Made by a program: the position numbers and the translations under genes
In this document: piece after piece, positions 12,888 through 24,292 of the stretch
Position numbering within the stretch: the stretch's first letter is position 1
Layout of the letters: every line of letters begins with the position of its first letter
Assembly (NCBI GenBank): GCA_024803745.1
Contig: JANJXV010000187.1
Coordinates: 312,501-376,500, forward strand
From: Megascapheus bottae
Lineage: Eukaryota > Chordata > Mammalia > Rodentia > Geomyidae
Length of the DNA: 64,000 bases
Reading direction: 5' to 3'
Notes under the pieces: generated by a model
What the model was told of the DNA's origin: nothing
The model's database searches: none
What the model saw: only the letters and a program-made list of their open reading frames with translations

Positions 12888-13045
12888 TTAAATTGTATTT
12901 TATTATCAGGATAAAGTACAGAGGGATTGCAGTTACATACATCGGGTAAGGGGTATATTACTTCTCAAACCTTGATAACCCCTTCTCATATTTTTGTACC
13001 CCTTTCCCTTCCTCCACCCCTTCCCAATCATCTCCTAACCAGGAA
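12888..13045 (-). mobile_element. older L1 3' end fragment
   Basis: 'ttttattatcaggataaag', 'ggggtatattacttctcaaa' and a C-rich tract match the 3' UTR type seen at 3139, in the same orientation. It is cut off within the C-rich tract, giving a very short 5'-truncated copy. Confidence 0.65.
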
Positions 13046-14319
13046 TTGTTAATGCTAACTGATATTTAAAGGCTATGATATACCTACTCTTTTTAGACAA
13101 CTGATGTTGTCAAATCATTTGGAATAAATATAATTCATTCAACTTCTTTTCAGACTTCTGGTGAGTACCAGAAAGGATTTACTAATGGATATTTAGCTTC
13201 CTAACATGGCACAAGCATTCAATAAGGTACCAACTAAACTGGAATTATAGTAAAATCACCTTCAGTAGCATGAATCATAAGTAATGATTGACAACAGATA
13301 ACTACCAAGGCATTTTTTTCTACAAGAGCCTATAAATGATCTCAATCTGTCTCTTAGAAGTAACAAACACCAATAATATCAGTGGAGATAGGAAGGTTGG
13401 GGCAGAAAAGCAACCCAGAAGAAAACTCAAACTCTTAGAAAGGAAAAAAAAATAACTAAAGCAGAAAGGGCCAGGGACTTGATTCAAATAGTGTAGCACA
13501 CACAACTCTGTCCTCACAAATCATGAGTACAGTATTTATCTTTCATTAATTCACACAATAGAGTTGCTAAAACTTTTTATAGGTACTGGCTTTATGAAAA
13601 TTATTTAGTACAAAGTGAGGGTCAAGATTTAAAGACATTGCCTAAGCTACCAGAGCTTTGAAAATATCTGAACACTGCACAGATAAATATTAAGGTTATT
13701 CTGTGAAGGATAAGGGGATACCTGGTATGCTATGACAGCTCATAAGTGATGATGAACCTTCACTGAAACACTGATTCATGAAGACACTTTGGGCAGTAGT
13801 GCTCCCTGTAACTACTACTCTGGCTGTTTCTTTCACTTCTTTCTAAGGCTAAATAATTCCTAGAATTTCATGCCCTGTCTTCAAGTGAAATTAAATGTAG
13901 AATACTACAGCAGTGCTTTTACTTGGGAACTTGTGGCAAACACCTTTTTCCAGCCTTGTCCAACAAACAGAGGAGGGACACTGGCATAGCAACTCAGGCT
14001 TAGGGAGAACCTAAGCATGACATTTAGAAAAATATTTGTGAAAAAGAAGGGTTTTGTTTCCACAGCAACCAACTTTCTTAGTCTTCTGAGCTCTACTAAA
14101 AATAAAACAAATGAAAGCTGGTAAGAGAAACAGAGTAAGGTCTAATGTAGAATGGCACACAAAGCAAAAATAAAGGACGCTGAAGCCAAGTTCATTGGAA
14201 GAAGCATAGCAAATCCTCAGTTAATCATGAGTGTCCTAATCTGGTCATGACCCTTTAAATCTTCATTTCTTTATTTTTTGGTAACTACTGGCCGTGAGAT
14301 ACTTCTCTTTCCATAAAGC
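13046..14319. other. single-copy DNA, part possibly conserved
   Basis: No repeat recognised. The part at about 13780-14110 has balanced composition and looks less degraded, including 'gtttccacagcaacc', which resembles half of an RFX-type X-box. This is a weak visual hint of a regulatory element only. Confidence 0.3.
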
Positions 14320-15069
14320 AGAGCCTCCAGAATTTATTCATCTTGTACAATTGGGTTTCAGTGCCCAGGATCAGTAACTCTCTTGCCTCTGTTCTCGGCT
14401 ACCCATCACTGCAACGCCGTGAGGCTATTTTAGGTAACTTGTATAAGTCTTTGTTGTCTTGTGATGAGGTTACTTTGCTTAACACAACATCTTCAGAATT
14501 CATCCCTACAGCTGCCTGTGGTTGAACTCCCTTCTTTTCTAGGGTTCCATAATACCCAATTTTGTGTATATAACACATATACTTTGTCCATTTACCTGTG
14601 GTTGAGCCCTTACCACTTCTTGAGTATGGTGCACAGTGCTTCAATCAACATTGGGATTTGGGTTTTCTTTGAGGTACCTTAACTTACCCTTTAGTAACAA
14701 GTCAATGCCTGGCCTCATAAAATGAATTTCTTTTAGTTTTTGAAATAACTAAAGAGTCATTATTGATTCTCCTTTAAATGTTTGGTATGGTTCATCAGTG
14801 AACTGTTATGGTTTAAGCTTTTCTCCTAAATGACTGTATGTCATTTCTACATTCCATTTCTTCATGATGAAATGCATAAGTGTTTTATGTTTGTAGGACT
14901 GTTTCCCAGTTCCCCTAGGTCAATTATTTTTCTTTCAGATAATTGTTATAAATTCTAATGGTCCTTTCTCTTTCTGAAGCATCCATTGTAATACCTCCTC
15001 GCTTTTTATCTAAATTTATTTATTTTTATATTGTTTATTTCTTAGTATAGATGAAGAACTTTAATTTTT

Positions 15070-15263
15070 CTTTTTTTTGCCAGTCCTGGGCTTGAGCTCA
15101 GGGCCTGAGCACTGTCCTTGGAGTTTCTCAAGGCTAGAGCTCTACCACTTGATCCTCAGCACCACTTCCGGCTTTTTCTATGTATGTGGTACCGAGGAAT
15201 CGAACCCGGGTCTTCATGCATGCTAGGCAAGCACTTTAACCACTAGGCCAAACTCCCAGCCCC
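15070..15263 (-). mobile_element. ID-ID dimeric SINE, relatively young, with TSD
   Basis: The minus strand begins 'ggggctgggagtttggccta', has an intact Pol III B box GGTTCGATTCC (complement of 15196-15206), a 'catacatagaaaaagccgga' linker, a second ID-like unit and an A tail. The flanks 15053-15069 and 15265-15281 (GAAGAACTTTAATTTTT versus GAAGGAGTTTAATTTTT) form a 17-bp target-site duplication with two mismatches. It is inserted inside the ancient L1. Its well-kept B box and TSD show it is one of the younger SINEs here. Confidence 0.88.
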
Positions 15264-15466
15264 TGAAGGAGTTTAATTTTTATAAGTTCACTGATTTTTG
15301 TCTTTACTGATTTTCCATTTTCTTTGTTTCTATTGCTGTTTTGGTTCTACATTAAATACTAATTTCTGCAAACTAGACTTCATTTGTCCTTTTTTTTCAA
15401 TGTCATTATAATGTGTAATGTATAATGTTAGGTTACTTATTTGAAACACTTCTTGTTTCATTTTGA

Positions 15467-15770
15467 CTGTCCTGGGTTTTGAACTCAAGGTTTTATGTTT
15501 GCTAAGAAGGTGCTCGGTCACTTGAACCAAAACTCCAGATCTATGTTGCAGTTATTTTTAAGATAGAGCCTCAGTGATGGACCTTGATACTCCTGTTCAC
15601 TCTTCTCAGACTAGCTGGACTACTAGCACATGCCGCCATTCCCAGCACCTGTTGAAGTGGGATCTCATGAAAGCTTCTGCCTATACTAAATTCTGATTTT
15701 CCAGATCTCTGCCTCCTGTACAGCTGGGGTGATAGGTGTGTGCAATTGGTTATGAGAGATCTTATGACCT
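15467..15770 (-). mobile_element. ancient ID/B1 composite SINE
   Basis: 'gggttttgaactcaaggttt' followed by 'tatgtttgctaagaaggtgc' is a degraded reversed ID unit. 'cagactagctggactactag' and 'gctggggtgataggtgtgtg' are degraded reversed B1-like cores, so more than one B1-like unit may be present. It splits the L1 relic around it. Confidence 0.5.
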
Positions 15771-16117
15771 TTCTCCCTCCAGGATGACCTTCAATGGCCT
15801 GGGCAGTTTTGCTTTATATATTTACTCTTATGATAGTGATTATGTATTTACCACTATTATGATTTCTTGGTGAATTGGAACTTACATAACTACATATTGT
15901 TTCTGTTTATGTCTTAGAACAATTTTTACTGAAATTCTACTCTGTATGATATAAATATAGCCACTTCATTCTTTTTTTTGCTTGCCTTTTGCATGGGATG
16001 TCTATTCTTTTCCTTCACTTTCATCCTACACATGCCCTTAAATGTAAAGTAAGTTACTTATAGCCAACATATAGTTTGATTTTAAGCTACACGTGCACAT
16101 GCACAAATACATATAAA

Positions 16118-16308
16118 ATTTTTGAACTCAGGCACGCTTACTTGATTTACGTGGTTGGCCAGAACTCTACCATTTAAATCAGTACAGCCCTGCTCTTTGC
16201 TCGTTATTTTACAGATGTGGTCTAGAAAACTCCTCACTGACTGGCCTTGGACCACAATCCTTCGGATCTCAACCTGCTGAGTAACTATGATTACAGGCCT
16301 GACACACC
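16118..16308 (-). mobile_element. ancient ID/B1 composite SINE
   Basis: The reversed tRNA-like part ('tgaactcaggcacgcttact') is followed by the reversed B1-like part ('cctgctgagtaactatgatt', 'acaggcctgacacaccag'). It is similar in design to the copies at 17840 and 26495 and abuts the 5'-most recognisable block of the minus-strand L1. Confidence 0.6.
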
Positions 16309-17839
16309 AGTCTCCAAACTCATCCTGTTTTCCATGTAGCCTCTCTAAGACAATAGTAATTTAAATGTCTCTTGTGCCATGAATATTTCATACTTTCTTA
16401 TTATCACATTTCTCTACCTTCCAAGGTAACTTTCTTTGTTTTAAAGTTCATGTGATCAAATGGGGTCTACCTAAATTTTACAATGGAGGAGAGTTTCCTT
16501 ATTTTAAAACCTGGTCTACAAACTTAATCCTATCTGTAAGGCCCTTTTTCCTATACAATTCAAGATATTCATAACTTGTAGAGATTAGGAATCATTATCA
16601 TACCTACTACAGTCACAAATCCAAGAAACAAATACTCATGAATACTACTTACGCCAAACAACACAGATCTGTTGTCCTAATCATAACTCAGGGATCTCTA
16701 GGAAATAAATGTCATCAACAGAATATTACTCTTAAAATAAAGCTCTTAAATTAACTTAATGAAGATAAATACATTATTTAGTTTTACAATCTTTATCGCT
16801 GTATGCAGTCGCTAGTACTACACAAAGGTCAAGGTGCTGTGGTGTGGGATATATGAATAGTTAATAACCAACATTTGTTCTCAGTCTTCCTCCATTTGGA
16901 AGAATAGATGGAGTCATTACTATTGTGTACAGTGCTTGAAGCCAGTTTAAATAAGTCACTTTTTTACTGGGCTTGATTTACATAAACTATTAAACATTTT
17001 CAATGGGTCAAAAGACAATATTGCCCCACAGAGTCATCTGTCATTTGTTTATTCTCATTAGCTGTATGAAAAATAAACCATGGAACTGCATAAAAATATA
17101 TTGGAATCAAAGCTTTCTTTACTGTTTAAATTATAATTCAGAACTCTGAATTTAAATGCTGGCAATGTAAAAAAGCAAGCAAACAATGGCATTAAACAAG
17201 GCTGGAAAGTCACTACAACCTCTTTAACAATTTGCCTTTGGAGTACATGGCTGTCTGTAAATATCTCCTAATGTAATAGTAGACAAGGGTCAAAAGTACT
17301 AACCCCTGAGATTCACTATTCTCCTCTGAATAACAACCTGTTTTTCATGGGATGTTTTAAAGATAGAGGCAATTCACAAAAGTGCTTTAACAATGTATTT
17401 GCCTAGGATACTTTCAAAATATTAACCTGACTCTGGTTTCAGATTTGGTATTATATCTGATTCATACAGTTTACTACTATTTATTCATTTTATTTCTAAT
17501 TTCTAATACACAGTCAATAGTACTGATGATGAGTTAGGCAAGGAATTAGGAAACCTTGTGTTTGAGAATGATGTCTCAGATGTTAATTTTAAAAATTTTT
17601 ACATATCGGCTACTGACATTAGCAGAATGGATTGTGATACACAGCATTGTCTTACTGACTCCCACAATCCTTGCAAAATCTGTTTGTATATCCAAGGGTA
17701 AACACTATTCCCCAAAAATTCTGTCAAGAGTTCATGAGATACAACCCATTCTACAAGAGTTAATAACATAAAATAGTGTCCAAACCTCCTCTTCTTGAAA
17801 GGAATCTACTAGTATTATCACTGCTATTTTTTGCTTCAC
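16309..17839. other. single-copy DNA; 16930-17430 candidate conserved element
   Basis: No repeat recognised. The 16930-17430 part has TAAT-rich homeodomain-like cores, 'acaatggcattaa' (SOX-like ACAATGG) and little low-complexity sequence. This is a hint of conserved non-coding sequence and no more. Confidence 0.3.
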
Positions 17840-18060
17840 TTTATTTTGACATTTTAGCACTAGGAATTGAACCTATGCCTCCCACGGGATAGGCAATCAT
17901 TCTACCTAGTAATTCTTGGTGTTCTTTGATTTGCATTTGTATTTGGTGTTTGAGAAAGAAGCTCACTAACTTTCTTTTGTTTGGCTCCAGACAACACCGT
18001 CCTGCCTCCTGAATAGCTAGCTGAGACATCAGTCATGTGCCACCATATTGGGCACATCGC
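17840..18060 (-). mobile_element. ancient ID/B1 composite SINE
   Basis: 'gcactaggaattgaacctat' is the reversed ID B-box region and 'cctcctgaatagctagctga' with 'catgtgccaccatattgggc' is the reversed B1-like core. It is heavily diverged. A short minus-strand frame across it is fortuitous. Confidence 0.62.
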
Positions 18061-19829
18061 TTAATAAAGCCACACTAGGTATGATCAATGGCAAATAAAA
18101 TTTCAGTGGCTGTGAACTACGAAGTCACTAAGCTAGGCAAGTCTTACCCTGGACACAGAAGTGCTCTTAGTGGTCCTTTGAGGCACCCTGGTGCAATTAC
18201 AAAGCCTTCTTGTCATGCTATGTAGAACAACACAGCCAGGCACCAGGCTTCACCTATGCTGTCTCCACTGGTACAGTCTCATCTACATATGGCTCATATA
18301 TGTTTAAGTTCAGTTTCAAAAAATGTGTGTCCACTACTTCAGGAAATAAACAGCAAAATGCAAATTCAAAATTCCTTCACATGAAAAGACCTGAAACAAA
18401 TAGCGCATGTGAACTCCTGCGTTTCTGATATGGAAAGACATGTAACAAATAGCACATGTGAACTCCCACGTTTCTCAGCTGTCTTACAGTTTAGCTTGCC
18501 GAGCAGAGATGGGAAAGAGAAAAGGGTTAATGATTGCATCTTGTTCTTGAAATGGGAACCAAAGGGGGAATGTGCCACTTTGAGACAAGGAAATCAAAAG
18601 CTAGTCCAGAATTCTCCAGATTCTCATTTTTCCAAATATGAGGTAAATGGGCAAGACTGTGTCATATGGGTAGAGCCCCAAGGAGGGAAGCCTCCATCTT
18701 CCACTCCCTGGGAGGCTGTGAGAGAAAGCCAAGGCCTCTGCTAACCCACACTGGACATGCAAAATGTATGCAGTGGATACTTTAGTTACATTGTGTGTAA
18801 ACACAAGAAGGAGTCTGGGCTATACACAGTATAAGCAAACAGGTCAAGGTTGCTGAGATGAGAAGGTAACCCCCAGTCTCCTGACATGCAGACCTAAGTT
18901 CTCATTACAGTCACTACTCTGGTTCCATTGACCACAGCAGAATAATAAACAACATCCCTGAAAATGGATTTAAAGACCACTCAATCCAAATTCTCTAAGC
19001 TCAAGGTGACAGCCCACTATCCAGAGGCTATTAAAAGCCAGTGGTGGGCTCAGTACCCAAGACTCACACCTGTAGTTCTGGGTACTCACTCAGTAGACTG
19101 CATCTCAGTTAAGCAGTGACTGGCGTCTGTGACCTGGATCAGTATAATAACAAGCTATAGGATATAAAGGTACCAGGAACATGAGTTTGGGAAGCCGACT
19201 CTTAGCCACTAGCCATTTGGCTACTTTATGTCCCTCATTGTAGTTATCTACCTAAACAGGCTTTTTGTGAGGTTTTGTAATCTGAAGCAAGGTCACTGTC
19301 ATCTAGTTATCACCTTGTCTTGGGTCCGAAAAATAGAACACAGTCCTGTAACAAGTTCTACAAAGTAGGTTTATTAGTTACAAGAACAGGAGTCCAAGAT
19401 CCACTGCAAGCTGGTTCCTAACGCTAAAGAAAGCTCTCCACAGCAGTCGCCTCACTTGCACCACAGGTGAAGGATTCCCCAAAAGTTTCATCTTAAGTTT
19501 TACACGAGGACAGATGAGTTTCTGTGTTAAAGGGCATCTGTCTCCTAAATGGGACTAGAATGAGCACAGATGTTTTCATCATGACAAATTTATCATCTTG
19601 ATAAATTGCATTCCTATACAATACAACCTACAGTTAATTTTGAGCATTACAAATGATGCAAAGGAAAGAAATGGGTCTCTCTAAGGCCACTCAGAAAAAT
19701 GTTCCACAGAAATGAATTTAACTAATTGAGAATTTATTTACATGTGCTTTTGAAAGTTTAATACCTTCATAACCCATTATTTTATATAGTATTTTGTCTC
19801 TTCAAAGTAAAGGACAATATAACAGCTTC
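18061..19829. other. single-copy DNA with one local duplication
   Basis: It contains the tandem duplication at 18381-18478. A possible very decayed plus-strand B1 lies near 19050-19100 ('cacacctgtagttctgggta'), too weak to call separately. Overlapping frames at 18366-18804 on both strands have no domain. Confidence 0.35.
18381..18478 (+). repeat. 49-bp tandem duplication (2 copies)
   Basis: Copy 1 is 18381-18429 and copy 2 is 18430-18478, directly adjacent and in register. They share 'acaaatagc', 'catgtgaactcc' and 'cgtttct', with about 8 differences over 49 positions counted by eye. The differences indicate an old duplication. No known repeat family explains the unit. Confidence 0.85.
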
Positions 19830-20055
19830 CATGTACCAGCATGGCCCTTAGTGTTTATGAATATCTGCTCATCTAATGTTCACAGAAATTTGAGGCATTT
19901 ACTCTTAATAATCTCGGAGGTTTTTCAAAGAAAACAGTGAAGCACAGAGTGGCTTGTTCAAGGTCATCTAGGTTGTAAATGAATGCAGTAAGTTTTGAAG
20001 CTAAGCAGCAGCTTTCAGAACCCATATTTACATCCATTAAGCTACAATGCCAAGG
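19830..20055 (-). mobile_element. MIR SINE
   Basis: Landmarks of reversed MIR are present: 'gtgaagcacagagtggcttg', 'ttcaaggtcatctaggttgt', 'ttcagaacccatatttacat' and 'ccattaagctacaatgcc'. The order and spacing match the tRNA-derived MIR core, at the divergence typical of a pan-mammalian copy. Confidence 0.75.
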
Positions 20056-21429
20056 ATGAAAGCCTAAAAAGGGGTAGATATACCCCTGTACTCCAACTAC
20101 CATTTTTAAGGTCAGTATAAATGTTTGGAGGTGTGTAAGCAAAATTGCAATTGTGCCTTTCTTCAACTACACTAGATATAAAGTGCATGCTATAAGTAGA
20201 AATGGCAGAGAAGGGTAAGAGATGACAGGAGATTAGGAAGAGGAATGAATATTTTGACTAGTTAGACAGGCTGGTAGCGCTAAGAAATGTCTGAAACACA
20301 ATGAACTATATATAATCCCGGAATTCTAGCTCTGCTGCTATTGTGGGGCACATCTTCAACTAAAATAAGAAGTGGAATCTAAAACCCAGACTAAATTAGA
20401 CTCATAGTTTCTAAAGATTATCTAATTTAATTGTATTATTATATAAATTACAGAAACACTGCCTTTGGCCACAAAGTCAATTTACTATTTTTTTCATCTT
20501 TTTAACAAGATTCTCTTAAATGAATTTTTTCATTAAATTAATGAATTCATGTAATTTTACTCAAGCCAAGAAAACTGAATAGATATTATCATCTAAAGCA
20601 GGGAGTCTGGGACCACAGTGTCCTGGACCAGTCCATTCTTGTCTGTAAAATTCAGTGTTTCAACCAAAAGGGATTATTTCCACATTCCATTCTGATAGAA
20701 TGTTTTGCTCAGGCTCCAGTAAGAATTTCTGGGAAAAGGTATTCTGTTTAGCCATTTATTAAGCACCTTAATTCATGAATAAAAACAACCCCCAAAGGAT
20801 CAACAGTTGGTGAAATTATGTAGGACAGATATATAGACACGAAGACTCTGGCCATTACATCTTTTGTAAAGGCTCATGGATAAATAGTAGCTAAAATCTC
20901 CAGGATTTAGCTTCCTGTGTTTCTGATTTCTCTGGATGGCGAACTTTCTATGACTAATAGCACCCTCTGGCATCTGTTTCTCTAGGGGGAACAATACATT
21001 AGCCATAGAAAGATTAAATATAATGATTATGATTTCCATTTCTGGGACAAGGCCTTTTCATCAATAATTATGATTCGGTGCCAAACTGGCAATCTTTAAG
21101 CACTGGCCCTATCGTTCATAATAATGAGCAGATTCATAACCCATGCTCCTTAGCTGTAGAAGGCTAATTAGGACTTTAACCAAAAACACCACTCATGTGA
21201 ACTGCTCACAGAGGTCACTGGCTACAGAACACCAGTTCTGGCCAAATGAACTCCATGTGCTGACCAGGAGTAAAGAGTACCTGCACTAGAAAAGGAAGTT
21301 ACAGCTCAGAGTGTAACCCTGAGAGACAGGCAAGTTTTAATTCCTGCAGGAGTATGTACTTAAACATGCAAATGGAAATCATAGCCAAATCAAATATTCC
21401 AAAGGGCAGTGAACAACTATGGATAAAAT
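20056..21429. other. single-copy DNA; 20800-21320 candidate conserved element
   Basis: No repeat recognised. The 20800-21320 part has balanced composition and dense TAAT/ATTA cores ('tcaataattatgattcgg', 'gaaggctaattaggac'), typical of developmental enhancers. Conservation itself cannot be tested here. Confidence 0.35.
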
Positions 21430-21514
21430 ATGAAATTATTGTCCTTAATGTACTATGTTGTCTCTCATCTCCTTTGCTGTCCCTTGTTTATCTCATATTG
21501 TTACAGTATCTCAC
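21430..21514 (+). mobile_element. short internal L1 fragment, truncated at both ends
   Basis: About 85 bp ('tgtccttaatgtactatgtt', 'tcctttgctgtcccttg') matches the middle of the 3' UTR of the L1 copies at 31450 and 37620. There is no G-rich tract, no 3' terminus and no A tail. A normal L1 insertion keeps its 3' end, so this piece arose by deletion or by DNA-level transfer. Confidence 0.75.
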
Positions 21515-22424
21515 AATTCGTATCTTTAAAGGGCATGTGTTCTAGTTGGAAGACAAAGAGGTGGACTGGAGACTTTTCTGTTTGCTAAACATAATACAAT
21601 TACATAGGAGTTACCTAAAATCCTGTGAAGAGCCTAAGGTGATTTGTCCAGGTATCCAAGTTAGGCAAGAAGAAGATTTGCTTTTACCAGCAAAACCAGT
21701 CTTTGTATAAAGCCTAGCATTATTTCCTACATAAAAATTATCTCAGGAGTTCTCCCCTCTTAGGTCCGCCTGCATTATTGCCTCAGAGTCCCTCTCTGTA
21801 CACAAGCACTATTCAGCCATGGTTCATAGGAATCATTGGACATTTAAACACTCAATGTCCTTATGTCTTCAGCCACTGAGGAAACTGAAGTACAAGTCTT
21901 TACTGCCCTTCTCTATATAGACACTTGAGGAGGATTTAAAAAGCCTTGGGTGGTCATGTTAGGATATGTAAGTCTCCATTAACTGGTCTCATGACTCCAT
22001 ACAGTGTGGTCAGAGAGATTTCTATGGGATTATGCAGCACTTTTCATTTAGAAGCAGCTGCTGTTTCCTGAGATAGAGAGAGAGCCAATCACTTATGTAT
22101 ACTATCAAATGCTTTAAACACTTGAAATCTTCATACAGGGATGATGTTTCAGGGTATCCTGCCAACACCAATTTTTGCAGTACTTTAGACAACAGCAAAA
22201 GGAAAAGGAAATTCAGTGCTCTTGGCTATTCACACATCAAGGCACAATGATTTCAAGTTCCAATTATTTGTGGGGTATCTGAGACGGCAGTCTATGTTGC
22301 ACCGTGTTCTCAGCCTGTGTTCAACACCCAACTATAGCTGTTATCCTTTTCCACAATAGAACTCTTTGCTATTTCCATAAGTGATTCTCCTCTCTGATTA
22401 AGTAGAACAATATACATAAGAATC
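21515..22424. other. single-copy spacer
   Basis: No gene or repeat recognised. Confidence 0.4.
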
Positions 22425-22832
22425 TCCTAGCAGAGATTTGCAATAGAGCAAAAAAACCTTGATACAAAAGGCCATATAGTAGGACGCTAAATGAAAGGAT
22501 CTCTAGGATATAGAAACATAAGCCATATAATGAATGCTTGTTGTTCTTAAGGTACTATGTTATCTCTCATGTCTTTTGCTGTCCCTTGGTTATCTCATAT
22601 TGTTACAGTATCTCACTTTGTTACCTGATATATCGGATATATTTGTATTTGGTTATTTGAATTTGGATAGGGAACGGGGGAAAACAAGATGAGGGGTGGG
22701 GGTGAGGGGAGGGAAATGGGGACCAAGGCATGTGGAAGGGTATCAATGTATGGGAATTAATGCACCATCTATCTGGCAAATATCATGTAACCTTTCTATT
22801 AATTACAATAAAAAATATATGAAAAAAAAAGA
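22425..22832 (+). mobile_element. L1 3' end, 5'-truncated
   Basis: It begins 'agcagagatttgcaatagag', runs through the 3' UTR with the G-rich polypurine tract (about 22666-22715), and ends 'cttctattaatt' then 'acaataaaaaatatatg' and an A tail. The 'ggaattaatgcaccatctat' variant groups it with the copy at 34936 and separates it from the 37222 type. Confidence 0.92.
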
Positions 22833-23865
22833 ATCCCAACTTGTGCCACTAGTTGTTACACAAACAAATACCAGTTCTGCTATACTCAGCTGGTATTTGT
22901 CTGGTATACTCAGCTTTTGCACAGCTCATTTTCCAACCTAAAAAGAGCTTCTCTTGCAAGCAATCTAAACACTGATAACAGATTGAAGCCTAATCTGTCT
23001 CATGCCTAACCTCTGCCTGCTTTCACTACCCTCCAAAAACACACTTTCATACGAGGAAAAAGTAACTTTAATTTTAGATGATTCCAACTGTCTTAAGGTT
23101 CCACCAGGTTACTGCTGGCTTGTTTTGAAGCTGATTGCTTCATTACTACTTTCAGGGGAATTAATATCAACTGCCTGCTTGCTGTCCTTGTTAATATCTT
23201 TAAAACTTCTTGATTTGGGCCCCTGATAGAAAGACACCCAATGATGGGGCAGTGATTTCTCTATCTTCCCGTAAGTGTCTGATCTCATTAATTAATGAGG
23301 TGACCAGGGAGCTGGACTCACTTGTCACTATTAGACAGCTAATATAATAATCAAGACTCGTGCGGGCAAAGTATGAGAACAAAAACCTTTCTGCTCCCCT
23401 CCTTTGTCAAGCTGACAAATGACCTATCCTAATGTGGGCCTCTTTTAATAGTAAATATTTTATAAACACAAATGCTAACGAAACAACAAGACAAGTTTAT
23501 TCCACTCCAAACAATTTGGAATGACATATATACAAGGCCAGAAACCCAGCTCTAGGAGTTCCAACAAGTGGAGTCTTGCCACTTACCTCAATTTCCCAAA
23601 TAAAGAGCAGAATGGTGCTGAAGGGCAAGAAGAGCAGACTTACTATGCAATGTGAGTACAGAGTAATGTAGGAAGAGACAAAGTAAACACTTCAGTTAAC
23701 CTTTACAGAGATGAACTTTAGGTTTAAAAATAGGAAGAACTGAGGCCGAACACTAGGGGTATGTATAATTATTCAACTGTCTCAGATAAAGTTGGGGATA
23801 GTATCTCAGGAACTACCAGGGAGGACCTGGGCTCAATAAAAAGTAATTTATATATGAATGTATGC
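22833..23865. other. single-copy DNA; 22950-23440 candidate conserved element
   Basis: No repeat recognised. The 22950-23440 block contains a palindromic 'cattaattaatg' homeodomain-type site at about 23286-23297 and balanced base composition. Overlapping short frames on both strands have no domain. Confidence 0.35.
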
Positions 23866-23869
23866 TTTA

Positions 23870-24045
23870 TTTTCTCCAGGGGTTCACTCTCCTAGGAATT
23901 AATGTAAAAGAAATAGTAGTAAATTTCAACAAAATAAAGTTAGATTGAGTGATGTGTATCTCAGTGTATATAAAGAAGCAAAGGAAGACAGCAAACTAAA
24001 TGTCCAAAGAATAGGACAGATATAAAATGGCATCTGAAATACTAG
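23870..24045 (+). mobile_element. ancient L1M fragment
   Basis: 'cctaggaattaatgtaaaag' and 'ctaaatgtccaaagaatagg' followed by 'acagatataaaatgg' follow the order of the L1 ORF2 tail. It is heavily diverged. Confidence 0.5.
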
Positions 24046-24099
24046 TTTAAAATTTTATTCATTTATATGTTATTTTTCATTTTTTGTTGAGTTTATTGA

Positions 24100-24292
24100 A
24101 GTTTTGTTTTTGTTTTTGTCTTGCCAGTTCTAGAGCTTGAACTCAGGGCCTGAGCCCTGATCTTGGGCTTTCTCAAGGCTAGCACTCTACCAATTGAGCT
24201 GCAGCACTACTTCCAGCTTTTTCTGTGTATGTCATACCAAGGCTTCATGCATACAAAGCAAGCACTCTATCACTAGGCCATGCTCCTGGCCC
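24100..24292 (-). mobile_element. ID-ID dimeric SINE
   Basis: It has the same design as the copy at 15070: T-rich (reversed A tail), 'gagcttgaactcagggcctg', 'ccagctttttctgtgtatgt' linker, and 'ggccatgctcctggccc' at the reversed 5' end. A short deletion removes part of the first B box near 24238, where 'accaaggcttcatgcatac' lacks the 'atcgaacccgggt' seen in the other copy. This copy would therefore not be a source element. Confidence 0.85.

Larger units (their letters stand above)
14320..16085 (-). pseudogene. ancient L1 relic with nested SINEs
   Basis: Read on the minus strand, three ORF2-derived blocks can be recognised. 14320-14690 is the ORF2 end ('tgatgaggttactttgctta', 'agggttccataatacccaat'). 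14700-15395 is the RT region ('gcctcataaaatgaatttct', 'gtttggtatggttcatcagt'). 15805-16085 is a further ORF2 block ('gtatgatataaatatagcca', 'ccttcactttcatcctacac'). The junction near 14690 skips sequence present in intact L1, so a deletion or two separate insertions occurred. An ID dimer (15070-15263) and a B1/ID composite (about 15467-15770) interrupt it. No frame is open. Confidence 0.72.

Noticed and set aside
15070..15263. A tRNA gene suggested by the perfect B box
   Set aside because: The sequence is a tRNA-derived ID SINE dimer with an A tail and target-site duplication. There is no cloverleaf acceptor stem.
19370..19560. Possible LTR fragment ('aggtttattagttacaagaa')
   Set aside because: No terminal motif, primer-binding site or partner LTR, and the resemblance is too slight to name a family.
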